Shown: positions 26,328 through 35,400 of the stretch, piece by piece | How the letters are laid out: each line of letters opens with the position of its first letter | How positions within the stretch are numbered: position 1 is the stretch's first letter | NCBI GenBank assembly: GCA_021202985.1 | Contig: JAJQCA010000014.1 | Coordinates: forward strand, 24,251-88,250 | DNA from: Alistipes sp. | GTDB lineage: Bacteria > Bacteroidota > Bacteroidia > Bacteroidales > Rikenellaceae | DNA length: 64,000 nt | Direction of reading: 5' to 3' | Translations under genes and position numbers: made by a program | Notes under the pieces: model-generated | Database searches by the model: none | The model's input: only the letters and a program-made list of their open reading frames with translations | What the model was told of the DNA's origin: nothing

Positions 26328-29300
26328 ATGCAATCCATACGGTATATATTAGCTATTGCACTGCTGGCAGCGCTCGTCGCCTGCTCGAAGGAGGACGGCG
26401 ACAGCGCACCCACAGACGCGCGTGGGGAGATAGAAGTCGGCATCTCATTCCTTGTACCCGACTCCCCGGACAGGGACGGGGTAACAACCCGCCTGACCGG
26501 AGCGCAGGAATCGGCCGTAAACGAGGTACGGGTGGTCTGGTTCGACCAGTCGGGCACCTTTGTCCACTACGCCGTAGGGCTGGACCCCGACGTGAGCGGG
26601 TCCGTCCATTCGTGCCGGGTGCTGATGAACGAAGGGGTGTACGATATTATGGTGCTGGCCAACTCGGCCGAGTGGTTCGAGGCCGTCTACCCGTCGGGTA
26701 TACCGGCCGGGACCACCCTCGAAGCCTTCGCGGCGGCCATTGTAGCCGAGTGTACCGGGGTTATGACCTGGTCCGGCAACACAGTCCCGATGTGGGGAAT
26801 GAAGGAAACGGTAACGGTGAGCAAGACCTCCTACCAGGTAAGCGGCATCACGCTCACGCGGGCGCTGGTAAGGGTGGACGTGAAAGTCGACCCCTCCGTA
26901 ACCGCATCCCGATTCGAACTGGAGGCGGTTACCGTCTACCGGAACTACCGCAAAGGACGGCTGGTGCCCGTGCTGGTCTCCGACCACTGGAACAACACTA
27001 CCGGCACCGCCCTCAAACCGAGCCTTCCCACGGGAGCGGACCTGGTAAACAACGACGGCAGGGCATTCCCCGCAACTGCCGGGGAGGTCTCAAACAGCAT
27101 CTATTTTTTCGAGACACCCGCCGGAGAGGACCTCTCCCTGTCGGTGAACGACCGGAACCCGTGCCTTATCGTAAGGGGTAAATACAACGGCGGAACAGCG
27201 TCGTTTTACAGGATAGATTTCACAAAAAGTTCATCCACCTCTGCCGAGTATATCGACCTGCTGCGGAACAACGTTTACGAGGTGGTCATTCAACAGGTGG
27301 ACCGGGACGGGGCGGCCAGCGAAGCCGACGCCCTGAAGGGAAGGCCGGCGAACATCACCTACAATATTTCGGAAGTCAACAAAAGCGGAATGACAAACAT
27401 AGCGTGGGACGGGCAGCACTATCTCATGGCGTCGGCCGATTCGCTCACCTACTGGAGCGGAGCCTCCACGGCAGCGCTGCGCATCCAGACCAACCATCCT
27501 GCCGGATGGAAGGTGGCGGACTCCCCGACCTGGATTACGGTCACCCCCGACCGGTCGGAATACACGGCCGAATCGACGGTGGAGGTGGCCGCGACCGCAT
27601 ACACCGGCTCCGCGCCCCGGACCGGGCAGCTCGTCCTGGCGTCCGGTGAACTGGAACTGACGGTGGAAATCACCCAGTCCAACCTTGAGGAACTCTCCCT
27701 GTACCTCGATACCAACACAATTATTTTCTATGCGGAAGGAGGATCCCATACCGTAACGTCCTCGGGTCTACCCGCAGTCAGCGCGTCAGGAACCTCGTTA
27801 GCCATCGAATACATAGGAGATATCTCATATGCCAGCCCGCCTGCCGTGGCGACAACCCCTTCCTTTACCCTCACCGCTAATGCGAATACCGGAGGGAATC
27901 TGCTCACGGGGGTTGTCACCGTCTCCAAGACCCTCAACGACCGCACCGTGCGGCAGGAGATAGCCGTGCGCCAATATCCGGGCACAAATCCGTTCGCCAT
28001 AACCACCGACTCGCCCTATCCCGCAATAGAGCAGACCGACGCCAGGATATGGGTAACCTGCTCGCAGGACTGGTACCTGAAACGCAGCGTCCCCTCCGGG
28101 GCGGCATCCATTACCGGCACGCAGGCCGGGTCGCCCTCTCCCCGGGAATGCGATCTGGTCATTGCCGCGAACGAGAGCTACACCGACCGTGAAATAACCC
28201 TTCTCTTCTCCACGGCGGACGATATGTACGAGTACGAAGTAACCATAACGCAGGAAGGCGCCGTTCCTTATTTCTTCTTCTACAACCTGCTGATGGACGA
28301 CCTTTACGAGCACACCTTTACCGGCAGTGCGGCCACCACGGTGAACGTGGGTTTCGACCTGAACTTCCCGTGGCGTTTCAGCGAGACGGGTATGGGCGGT
28401 ATCGTCGCCGGCGTATCCCACCAGCCGGGTACGGTATATCCGGTGGAGAATATAACCGAGGGCAAACAGGAGACCATCTCCTTCACCTCCATAGACTACA
28501 CCAACCGCACCGGGATGCCTGCGGCAGGTACCGTGCAGTCGGCCGAGGCGTATATTTACAGTGAAAATACCGACCCCTACCCCTCCGCCCTTTACGGTAC
28601 GATAAAATTGAACCGGGTTATCCCGTCAGTAATCGACTACATCGGCAGTTCCATCTCCCCGGCCGTAGGGAATATCCCGCGCGAGGGCGGTACCATATCC
28701 GTCACCGCGGGGTCAAACGACCAGTGGAGCATCTCGGCCACGGGCGTCAACAGTTCCCCCGTCGCACCTAAAGGGACGGAATACGAGGTAAATACACTGT
28801 CGGTGCAGATTCCTGCCAATAACGATTTCGGCAACGGGAAGGAAATAGAAGTATTCTATACCCACGACGGGCAGCAGGTAAAGGCTGCCACTTACATACA
28901 AGAGGAATATACTATTTTGGCGACCGACTTAACGGGAACCAAATCACAGCTGAGTTACCCTTATTTATTGGTAGGTTACGGCGATGTTTTATCGGGGAAA
29001 ATCAAAGGTAATTATCCCGATGTTTACCTTGCCGTTCGCAGGGACAATACTACGTACAGCTCAAAATTCTTCCCGGCCGGAACCGAAGACGAATTCAGTT
29101 TCGACATCCCGTCTAATCCGACCACCGGGGAATATGAATGGGTTTTAAGTTATTCCACCGACGCTTCAAACTGGACTGTACTTAATACCCTAAAACAATA
29201 TCCGCCGAATTACCTTTACAACAGGCTTTTTTACGGGCTGGAGAACTATCGGGAAAGCGGTATCGACAAAATGCTTACATGGGCCGAGGCAATGGGCGTC

Positions 29301-29654
29301 GACCCCTACTATAACGACCAAACTCACTATAATACTTGGGAAAACGTCTTGCGGGAAAATTACGGTTATACTCCTACGCACAATACGGGCTGTAATGCCT
29401 ATACGGATATCGGCATGACTACCCGGGATTTCATACTTCCCAGATCGTTCGAAGTGGAAGAAATGCTACGCGTACAGGTCAGCGGGGCTTACGATTTCGG
29501 GATAACGGAGGGGATGAAATTCCACACCTCGTATGACGGCGGAATGGACATTTCGAGAATCTACTGGCTCGAGAACGGACGAATCGAATATACCGAGTCG
29601 CCCGGGAACAAGAACGTCCCGGCGTATGTGAGGTGTATAACCAGATTCGAGTAA
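26328..29654 (+). CDS. Second large fimbrial tip-like lipoprotein with BACON-like repeats
   Basis: This 1,108-residue lipoprotein (lipobox VAC19) is paralogous to the preceding gene. The N-terminal part matches block for block: VTTR (Arg55), NEVRVVWFDQSGTFVHYAVG, VYDIMVLANSAEWFEAVYPSGIPAGT, VPMWGMKETVTV, RALVRVDVKVD, SFYRIDFTK, NNVYEVVIQQV. BACON-like modules follow (ALRIQTNHPAGWKVADSPTWITVTP, DWYLKRSVPSG, FPWRFSETGMGG, NDQWSISATG). The C-terminal 130 residues are unlike the paralogue until the final VRCITRFE, which echoes VRCVSRTP. Two tips with similar bases but different ends suggest alternative adhesins. It is the last gene of the fimbrial operon and is followed by a terminator. Confidence 0.75.
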   Translation: MQSIRYILAIALLAALVACSKEDGDSAPTDARGEIEVGISFLVPDSPDRDGVTTRLTGAQESAVNEVRVVWFDQSGTFVHYAVGLDPDVSGSVHSCRVLMNEGVYDIMVLANSAEWFEAVYPSGIPAGTTLEAFAAAIVAECTGVMTWSGNTVPMWGMKETVTVSKTSYQVSGITLTRALVRVDVKVDPSVTASRFELEAVTVYRNYRKGRLVPVLVSDHWNNTTGTALKPSLPTGADLVNNDGRAFPATAGEVSNSIYFFETPAGEDLSLSVNDRNPCLIVRGKYNGGTASFYRIDFTKSSSTSAEYIDLLRNNVYEVVIQQVDRDGAASEADALKGRPANITYNISEVNKSGMTNIAWDGQHYLMASADSLTYWSGASTAALRIQTNHPAGWKVADSPTWITVTPDRSEYTAESTVEVAATAYTGSAPRTGQLVLASGELELTVEITQSNLEELSLYLDTNTIIFYAEGGSHTVTSSGLPAVSASGTSLAIEYIGDISYASPPAVATTPSFTLTANANTGGNLLTGVVTVSKTLNDRTVRQEIAVRQYPGTNPFAITTDSPYPAIEQTDARIWVTCSQDWYLKRSVPSGAASITGTQAGSPSPRECDLVIAANESYTDREITLLFSTADDMYEYEVTITQEGAVPYFFFYNLLMDDLYEHTFTGSAATTVNVGFDLNFPWRFSETGMGGIVAGVSHQPGTVYPVENITEGKQETISFTSIDYTNRTGMPAAGTVQSAEAYIYSENTDPYPSALYGTIKLNRVIPSVIDYIGSSISPAVGNIPREGGTISVTAGSNDQWSISATGVNSSPVAPKGTEYEVNTLSVQIPANNDFGNGKEIEVFYTHDGQQVKAATYIQEEYTILATDLTGTKSQLSYPYLLVGYGDVLSGKIKGNYPDVYLAVRRDNTTYSSKFFPAGTEDEFSFDIPSNPTTGEYEWVLSYSTDASNWTVLNTLKQYPPNYLYNRLFYGLENYRESGIDKMLTWAEAMGVDPYYNDQTHYNTWENVLRENYGYTPTHNTGCNAYTDIGMTTRDFILPRSFEVEEMLRVQVSGAYDFGITEGMKFHTSYDGGMDISRIYWLENGRIEYTESPGNKNVPAYVRCITRFE

Positions 29655-29669
29655 ATCTACATTCCAACT

Positions 29670-29700
29670 TACCGGCCGCTTATCAGCGGCCGGTAGTTTT
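29670..29700 (+). terminator. Terminator of the fimbrial operon
   Basis: ACCGGCCGCT at 29671-29680 pairs with AGCGGCCGGT at 29685-29694 around a TATC loop, followed by AGTTTT. It begins 16 nt after the last fimbrial stop codon. Confidence 0.85.
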
Positions 29701-29773
29701 ATGTTGCGGTTGTTGTCCGCGGAAGCCTGACGGATTCGTTATTCACCGCAAGATAAATACCTATAATAGGGGA

Positions 29774-29805
29774 TTGCCTGACATACGAAATCTTTATTAC
29801 TTTTG
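29774..29805 (+). promoter_or_regulatory. Bacteroidetes-type promoter for the TonB receptor operon
   Basis: TTG at 29774-29776, a 21-nt spacer and TACTTTTG at 29798-29805 match the consensus. The ATG at 29816 is only 10 nt past the -7 box, so the 5' leader would be almost absent, or the real start codon lies a little further in. Confidence 0.65.
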
Positions 29806-29815
29806 TATTCAAACT

Positions 29816-32656
29816 ATGAGATATACGGCTTTCAGAATCGTCCTTGCGGGGCTTTTACTATTTTGTTTCATCCATGTCCACGCCCAGACTCCCGGTAACA
29901 CCGTTTCCGGCCGTATAACCGATACCAGGACCCGTGAGCCCGTAGGCGGGGCCGACATAGTGTTAGAAGGTACTTATTTGTGGGCCACTTCGGGACGGGA
30001 CGGACGGTTCGAAATAGCGGGGGTGCCTGCCGGGGAGTACTCGCTACGCGTGTCGTTCCTGGGTTACTTGACCTCCGTCCTGCCGCTATCCGTGGGCGGC
30101 GACGTGGCCGCACTGGACATCCGGCTTACTGAAAACACCCTTAAAATAGACGAGGTGGTCGTTACCGCCCGCACGAAGGAGAACGAACTCAACACCACCT
30201 GGACCATAGGCGGCGATGCGCTACGCCAGATGCAGGTCTCCAACATTTCCGATATTGCCGCACTGCTTCCCGGCGGAAAGACCCAGAACCCCGACCTCGC
30301 GTCGGATCGCGACCAGACGTTCGCACTTCGCGGCTCCGGCTCGGTGGACGACAACCTGCGGTTCGCCACCGCGGTAGAAATCGACGGGGTCCGTCTCGGC
30401 AACAATGCGTCTTTCGGCGCCCTGGGCGGGGTCGACACCCGGAATATAGCGGTGGACAATATCGACCATGTCGAGATAATCACCGGCGTACCCTCGGTGG
30501 AATACGGCGATTTCAACAGCGGTATCGTCCGTATCCACACGCGCAAGGGCCACACGCCGTGGAGCGCGCAGGCTTCGGTCAATCCCCGCACACAGCAGGC
30601 CTCCGTTTCGAAGGGGTTCGACCTGGGCGAAAACAGAGGAACGCTCAACATAAACGGCGAATGGACAAAAGCCACGCAGAAGCTCAGCTCGCCTTACACA
30701 TCCTATACCCGCCGGGGCTTCTCGGCGGCTTACAGCAATACCTTCCGCGGAAACCTGCGTTTCGAAGCCGGGGTGACCGGCAACGTGGGCGGAATGAATT
30801 CCAAAGACGACCCGGACGCTTACACCGGGGAGTATACAAAAGTTAGGGACAACGTGTTCCGCGCCAACGGCTCCCTTACATGGCTGCTCAACAAACCGTG
30901 GGTCACCAACCTGAAGCTGGACGCGGCCGTAAATTTAAACGACAACCGTTCAAAAGCCCACCTGTATTACTCCTACGCGTCCGAACAACCGGCGGTCCAC
31001 GCAGTGGAGGAAGGATATTTCCTTGCGGACAAACTTCCACTCGAATACTTCGCCGACCGCATCGTCGACTCGAAGGAGCTGGATTACTCGGCATCGCTGA
31101 AATACGAGCTGAACATTACCCGGGGACAGGTCCGTAACCGGATAAAGGCAGGCGTGCAGTGGAAGGCCAACGGGAATGCGGGCGACGGGGAGTATTACCT
31201 CGACCCGGCCCTTGCCCCGAACGGTTACCGTCCGCGGCCGTACAGTGAGTACCCGTATATGCACAACCTCGCGGTCTATGCCGAGGACAACGTATCTTTC
31301 CCGGTGGGGCGGACCACCGTGGAAGTGATGGCAGGCATAAGGATGGAGAACCTGTTTATAGACGGATCGCAGTACGACCGCCTTTACAGTTTCTCGCCGA
31401 GGTTCAACGCACGCTGGCACCTGAACGATTGGATAACCGTTCGGGGCGGCTGGGGTGTGACGGAGAAACTGCCGTCGTTCCACGTGCTCTACCCCGACCG
31501 GCAGTACCGTGACATACAGACCTTCGGTATCTCCTACGGCGAGGAAACGTCGTACGTTTATTACACCCAGCCCTACATGCTCGAGCACAACGCCGGGCTG
31601 AAATGGCAGCGTAACCACAACAGCGAGCTTGCCGCGGATGTAAACGTGGCCGGGTTCCGGATCTCGCTCGCCGGCTATATTAACCGCACCAAACTTCCCT
31701 ATAAATACTCGACCACCTATACGCCCTACTCTTACAATATCCAGCAGTTACCGTCCGGTTACAGGGTCCCTCCAAACCCGGAGATAAGGGTCGACAGCCA
31801 GACCGGACAGGTATACCTGCGCGGCGATGGGCAGAACGCCTGGACCCCGATGGAGACCAACGTCGTAGACCGGACCTTTGTCCGCAACACCTATTCGGAC
31901 AACGGCCCCGACATGGTCCGAAAAGGCGTAGAGCTGGTGGTCGACTTCCCGCAGGTGGAGGCTATCCGCACCCGGTTCCGTGTGGATGCGGCATACGGCT
32001 ATACCCGCTACCTCGATAACTCCCTCTCGTGGTACTACCGTGAAGGCTGGTCCCACACCTCGTTGCCGAACCGCTCGTACGAATATGTGGGTATATACGC
32101 CGGGGGTTCGGGCACCTCGGTATTCAACGGCCAGCGGACACACTCCATGGATGCGAACGTGACTGCCGTTACACACATTCCCCGCGCCCGGATAGTCATC
32201 TCATGCCGGCTGGAAATGTCGCTGCTCAAACGGTCTCAGAAACTCTCGCGGTACAACGGGCAGGAGTACGCATTCAACGTCGGCGAATCATCCGACACAC
32301 CAACGGGCGGAAGCATCTACGACGGGAATTCCTACACGGCCATCTGGCCCGTAGCATACGTGGACCTGGACGGGAATATCCACCCGTTCACCTCCGCGGA
32401 AGCCGCCGATGCGCGGTTCGCCAACCTTTTGGTCAAATCGGGCAACGCCTACACCTTCGCCAAAGACGGTTATAACGCATACTATTATGCAAACCTAAGC
32501 GTTACGAAGGAGATAGGCGACCATGTGTCGCTCTCGTTCTTCGCCAATAACTTCACCAATTCCCGTAAACATGTCACATCCAAGGCCACCGGGATAGGTA
32601 CCACGACCTTCTATCCCAAGTTCTATTACGGCCTTACGTGCCGGATAAAAATTTAA
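29816..32656 (+). CDS. TonB-dependent receptor with carboxypeptidase-like N-terminal domain
   Basis: This is a 946-residue outer-membrane receptor. The ATG at 29816 gives a signal peptide cleaved near HAQ; the upstream open frame to 29633 overlaps the fimbrial gene end and is rejected. Residues 25-110 are a CarboxypepD-regulatory-like domain (VSGRITDTRTREPVGGADIVLEGTYLWATSGRDGRFEIAGVPAGEYSLRVSFLGY is the region). A plug follows (IDEVVVTARTKENE, ALRGSGSVDDNLRFATAVEIDGV, VEIITGVPSVEYGDFNSGIVRIHTRKG), then a barrel ending YGLTCRIKI. The plug lacks the SusC-type features and no SusD gene follows. The partners are DUF4876 and DUF6850 genes, a set found together in Bacteroidales. The substrate is unknown; a metal complex or peptide is as likely as a glycan. 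Confidence 0.88.
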   Translation: MRYTAFRIVLAGLLLFCFIHVHAQTPGNTVSGRITDTRTREPVGGADIVLEGTYLWATSGRDGRFEIAGVPAGEYSLRVSFLGYLTSVLPLSVGGDVAALDIRLTENTLKIDEVVVTARTKENELNTTWTIGGDALRQMQVSNISDIAALLPGGKTQNPDLASDRDQTFALRGSGSVDDNLRFATAVEIDGVRLGNNASFGALGGVDTRNIAVDNIDHVEIITGVPSVEYGDFNSGIVRIHTRKGHTPWSAQASVNPRTQQASVSKGFDLGENRGTLNINGEWTKATQKLSSPYTSYTRRGFSAAYSNTFRGNLRFEAGVTGNVGGMNSKDDPDAYTGEYTKVRDNVFRANGSLTWLLNKPWVTNLKLDAAVNLNDNRSKAHLYYSYASEQPAVHAVEEGYFLADKLPLEYFADRIVDSKELDYSASLKYELNITRGQVRNRIKAGVQWKANGNAGDGEYYLDPALAPNGYRPRPYSEYPYMHNLAVYAEDNVSFPVGRTTVEVMAGIRMENLFIDGSQYDRLYSFSPRFNARWHLNDWITVRGGWGVTEKLPSFHVLYPDRQYRDIQTFGISYGEETSYVYYTQPYMLEHNAGLKWQRNHNSELAADVNVAGFRISLAGYINRTKLPYKYSTTYTPYSYNIQQLPSGYRVPPNPEIRVDSQTGQVYLRGDGQNAWTPMETNVVDRTFVRNTYSDNGPDMVRKGVELVVDFPQVEAIRTRFRVDAAYGYTRYLDNSLSWYYREGWSHTSLPNRSYEYVGIYAGGSGTSVFNGQRTHSMDANVTAVTHIPRARIVISCRLEMSLLKRSQKLSRYNGQEYAFNVGESSDTPTGGSIYDGNSYTAIWPVAYVDLDGNIHPFTSAEAADARFANLLVKSGNAYTFAKDGYNAYYYANLSVTKEIGDHVSLSFFANNFTNSRKHVTSKATGIGTTTFYPKFYYGLTCRIKI

Positions 32657-32659
32657 GGT

Positions 32660-33883
32660 ATGAAACGTTTGTTTTACATATTCCTGTTGCCGCTTGCATT
32701 CGCCTGCTCCGACAACGACGGCGGAAACCCCTACGACGGACGGCTGCATACGCTTGCGGTGAATACCGTCTACCCGGAAGGATTCGAGGAGTTCCGCCGC
32801 GCGGGGGTAACGGTCCGTATCGAGGATATAGACCGCGGCAACACTTACACCGCCGTTACGGACGCCCAGGGCAGGGTGGAATTTTCCGTTACCAACGGTA
32901 TATACCGGGTGCTTATGAGCGACCGCATCGAGGAGCATATCTTCAACGGCACGGCCGACCGCATCAAGCTCGTGGATGAAGATATGGACCTGAGCCTGTC
33001 GTTGCTATACTCCAAAACGGGAACGGTAATTATTAAGGAGGTATACAACGGGGGATGCACCAAGTACCCTCTTGAGGGAACTTACCAGTCGGACAAATAC
33101 ATGATTCTGCATAACAACAACTCCCGGACGGAATACCTCGACGGCATCTGCATCGGGACTCTCGACCCGTACAACTCGCAGGCCACAAATGTGTGGGTAA
33201 CGCAGGACGCGGTGACCGGGGAGACCGTTTACCCCGACTTCGCCCCCATAGCGCAATGTGTCTGGCAGTTCCCCGGCGACGGCACCGCCTTTCCGCTCGA
33301 ACCGGGTGAGGATGCCGTGGTGGTCATCTGCGGCGCCATCGACCATACTTCGCAATACCCGCTTTCGGTAAACCTTAACAAGGAGGGTTATTTCGTCTGC
33401 TATAATAACGTCTACTTCCCTAATACACTATACCATCCCGCACCCGGCGACCGAATATCCACGGACCGTTACCTCGACGTAGTAATAAAGACCGGCCAGG
33501 CTAACGCCTACACATTCTCGGTCTATTCCCCTGCGGTAGTTATTTTCAGGGAGCAGTATACGACCATTCAGGAATTCATACTGGAAGAGGATAACCTGGC
33601 ACAGAAACCCGGCAGCACGTCCGACCGGGTAGTTAAAATACCATACGACTGGATTATGGACGGGGTGGAAATTTTCTACGGCGGTTCGTCGAACAACCAT
33701 AAGCGCCTATCCCCGTCAGTGGACGCCGGCTATGTGACCCACTCCGAACTCTATTCGGCGCGGACGCTCCACCGGTATGTGGACGAGGAGCTTTCGGCCG
33801 AGCGCGGTTACGAGGTACTGACCGACACCAACAACTCTTCGAACGATTTTTACGAACGGGAACGGCAATCGCTGAATGATTAA
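32660..33883 (+). CDS. DUF4876-family lipoprotein
   Basis: This 407-residue lipoprotein (lipobox AFAC16) begins 4 nt after the receptor stop. The first 110 residues look like a beta-sandwich with a carboxypeptidase-like or Cna-like turn (AGVTVRIEDIDRGNTYTAVTDAQGRVEFSVTNGIYRV). The remainder matches the DUF4876 pattern as I remember it: VIIKEVYNGGCTKYPLEGTYQSDKYMILHNNNSRTEYLDGICIG, PIAQCVWQFPGDG, PLEPGEDAVVVICGAIDHT, and the FYGGSSNNHKRLSPSVDAGYV end. It probably sits on the outer membrane and helps the receptor capture its ligand. Biochemical function is not known to me. Its last 8 bases overlap the next gene, which points to coupling. Confidence 0.75.
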   Translation: MKRLFYIFLLPLAFACSDNDGGNPYDGRLHTLAVNTVYPEGFEEFRRAGVTVRIEDIDRGNTYTAVTDAQGRVEFSVTNGIYRVLMSDRIEEHIFNGTADRIKLVDEDMDLSLSLLYSKTGTVIIKEVYNGGCTKYPLEGTYQSDKYMILHNNNSRTEYLDGICIGTLDPYNSQATNVWVTQDAVTGETVYPDFAPIAQCVWQFPGDGTAFPLEPGEDAVVVICGAIDHTSQYPLSVNLNKEGYFVCYNNVYFPNTLYHPAPGDRISTDRYLDVVIKTGQANAYTFSVYSPAVVIFREQYTTIQEFILEEDNLAQKPGSTSDRVVKIPYDWIMDGVEIFYGGSSNNHKRLSPSVDAGYVTHSELYSARTLHRYVDEELSAERGYEVLTDTNNSSNDFYERERQSLND

Positions 33884-35384
33884 ATTTAGGGACATACTGG
33901 CCGCCTCACTGCTTCTGCTCCCGGTTACGGGAGCGTGGGGCCAGACCTATGACCAGGTGCGGAGACACAATCCCTGGAACGCGGGAGGCAACGCGGCCGG
34001 TATCCGTATGGACTCCGTGACGGTCTCGTTCGCAGAAATATACGGCCGGTACGGAAGCGGCCGTCTGCGCGACACATACCAGCCCGGGGAGTGGTGGAGC
34101 GCCGGGGCCGTAGCGGCGACAACCGTGGATACCGAAAAGTACACCATGGCCGGGTCCTTCTCTTTCGACCACACCTCGGGAAAAAACATGTCCGGGTCGA
34201 TGTTTATCCGGCCCGGGTTCTACCCGGTGGACGTACTGGAGTTTACCCCGGGCCGCAAGGACCTGCAGACATACGCCTTCACCGGCGGCGCCTCCGTGGA
34301 TATCGCCGCGAACTGGCGGGCCGGCGGGTCCATAGACTTCTCTTCGGCCAACTACTCCAAACGCAAAGACCTGCGCCATACCAATTACCGTCTGGATATG
34401 GGAGTTTCGCCGGCCATTATGTATCATAACGGCGGTTTTGCCCTGGGGATGGCTTACCTTTACCGGAAGAACACCGAGAGCATAGACGCGGAAGAGATAG
34501 GGACTTCGGCCGGCACCTACTACGCCTTTCTCGACAAGGGGTTGATGTACGGCGCCTACGAGTCATGGTCCGGCAGCGGCATACACCTCAGCGAATCGGG
34601 AATCGACGGCTTCCCTGTCAAGGAGACAATCCACGGAGGGTCGGTACAGGCACAATGGGGCGGCCTGTATGCCGACATAGAATACCGTTACAGCAAGGGT
34701 TCCGTAGGGGAGAAAGAGACTGTATGGTTCCGGTTCCCCGGTCACCGGGTAAGTTCCCGTATCGCCTACCGTTTCGGCGTCGGGAGGGCTTCGCATTTCC
34801 TGCGCCTCCAGTTCGACTGGGCAAAACAGGTTAATAACGAGAGCGTATTGGGGAGGGAGACCGAGAACGGAATAACAATCACCCACGTATACGGTTCGAA
34901 CCGCATTTTCGACCGGACCGAACTCACGCTGGTTCCGGAATACGAGTACCACACCCGCCGCCACACCGTTATCGCCGGTGCGTGGCTGGCCTCGTCGGAG
35001 CGCTTATCCACCCTTATGTACCCTTACGTAGAATCTCAGGATATGAAACGTTACGGAGCGTATAGCCGCGGGGAGCTGCGGACCGGGTGTATTGAGTTAA
35101 AAGCCGGGCTGTCCTTCTCCTCGGGAAGTTTCACCGACAAGAGCCGGGCGGTGGGCACGGAGGTGGAGCCGGGCGAAGCTCCCTACCACCTCACCGACTA
35201 CTATAACCGGCAGAACGAGTACCTTACCGCTTCTCGTATAGGAGCGGAAGCGGCCGTAAGGTGGAATATACGATACGGCATCTATTCGGAGATAGGTGCG
35301 GACTGGACACACGGTTTCAATATCAAATACCTCGAGGGTACGGACCGGTGGTCGGGTACTTTCAAACTGGGTTACAACTTCTAA
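33876..35384 (+). CDS. DUF6850-family outer-membrane beta-barrel protein
   Basis: This 502-residue exported protein has a signal peptide cleaved near AWGQ, alternating strand patterns throughout, and a terminal aromatic residue (FKLGYNF), all typical of a beta-barrel. The family usually follows a DUF4876 lipoprotein and a TonB-dependent receptor, as here. Motifs seen are GGNAAGIRMDSVTVSFAEI, GSMFIRPGFYPVDVLEF and YRLDMGVSPAIMYHNGGFALGMAYLYRKN. It overlaps the previous gene by 8 nt. It may form a second channel or stabilise the receptor complex; this is inference from context. Confidence 0.72.
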   Translation: MIKFRDILAASLLLLPVTGAWGQTYDQVRRHNPWNAGGNAAGIRMDSVTVSFAEIYGRYGSGRLRDTYQPGEWWSAGAVAATTVDTEKYTMAGSFSFDHTSGKNMSGSMFIRPGFYPVDVLEFTPGRKDLQTYAFTGGASVDIAANWRAGGSIDFSSANYSKRKDLRHTNYRLDMGVSPAIMYHNGGFALGMAYLYRKNTESIDAEEIGTSAGTYYAFLDKGLMYGAYESWSGSGIHLSESGIDGFPVKETIHGGSVQAQWGGLYADIEYRYSKGSVGEKETVWFRFPGHRVSSRIAYRFGVGRASHFLRLQFDWAKQVNNESVLGRETENGITITHVYGSNRIFDRTELTLVPEYEYHTRRHTVIAGAWLASSERLSTLMYPYVESQDMKRYGAYSRGELRTGCIELKAGLSFSSGSFTDKSRAVGTEVEPGEAPYHLTDYYNRQNEYLTASRIGAEAAVRWNIRYGIYSEIGADWTHGFNIKYLEGTDRWSGTFKLGYNF

Positions 35385-35400
35385 ACTAAATAATAACGAA

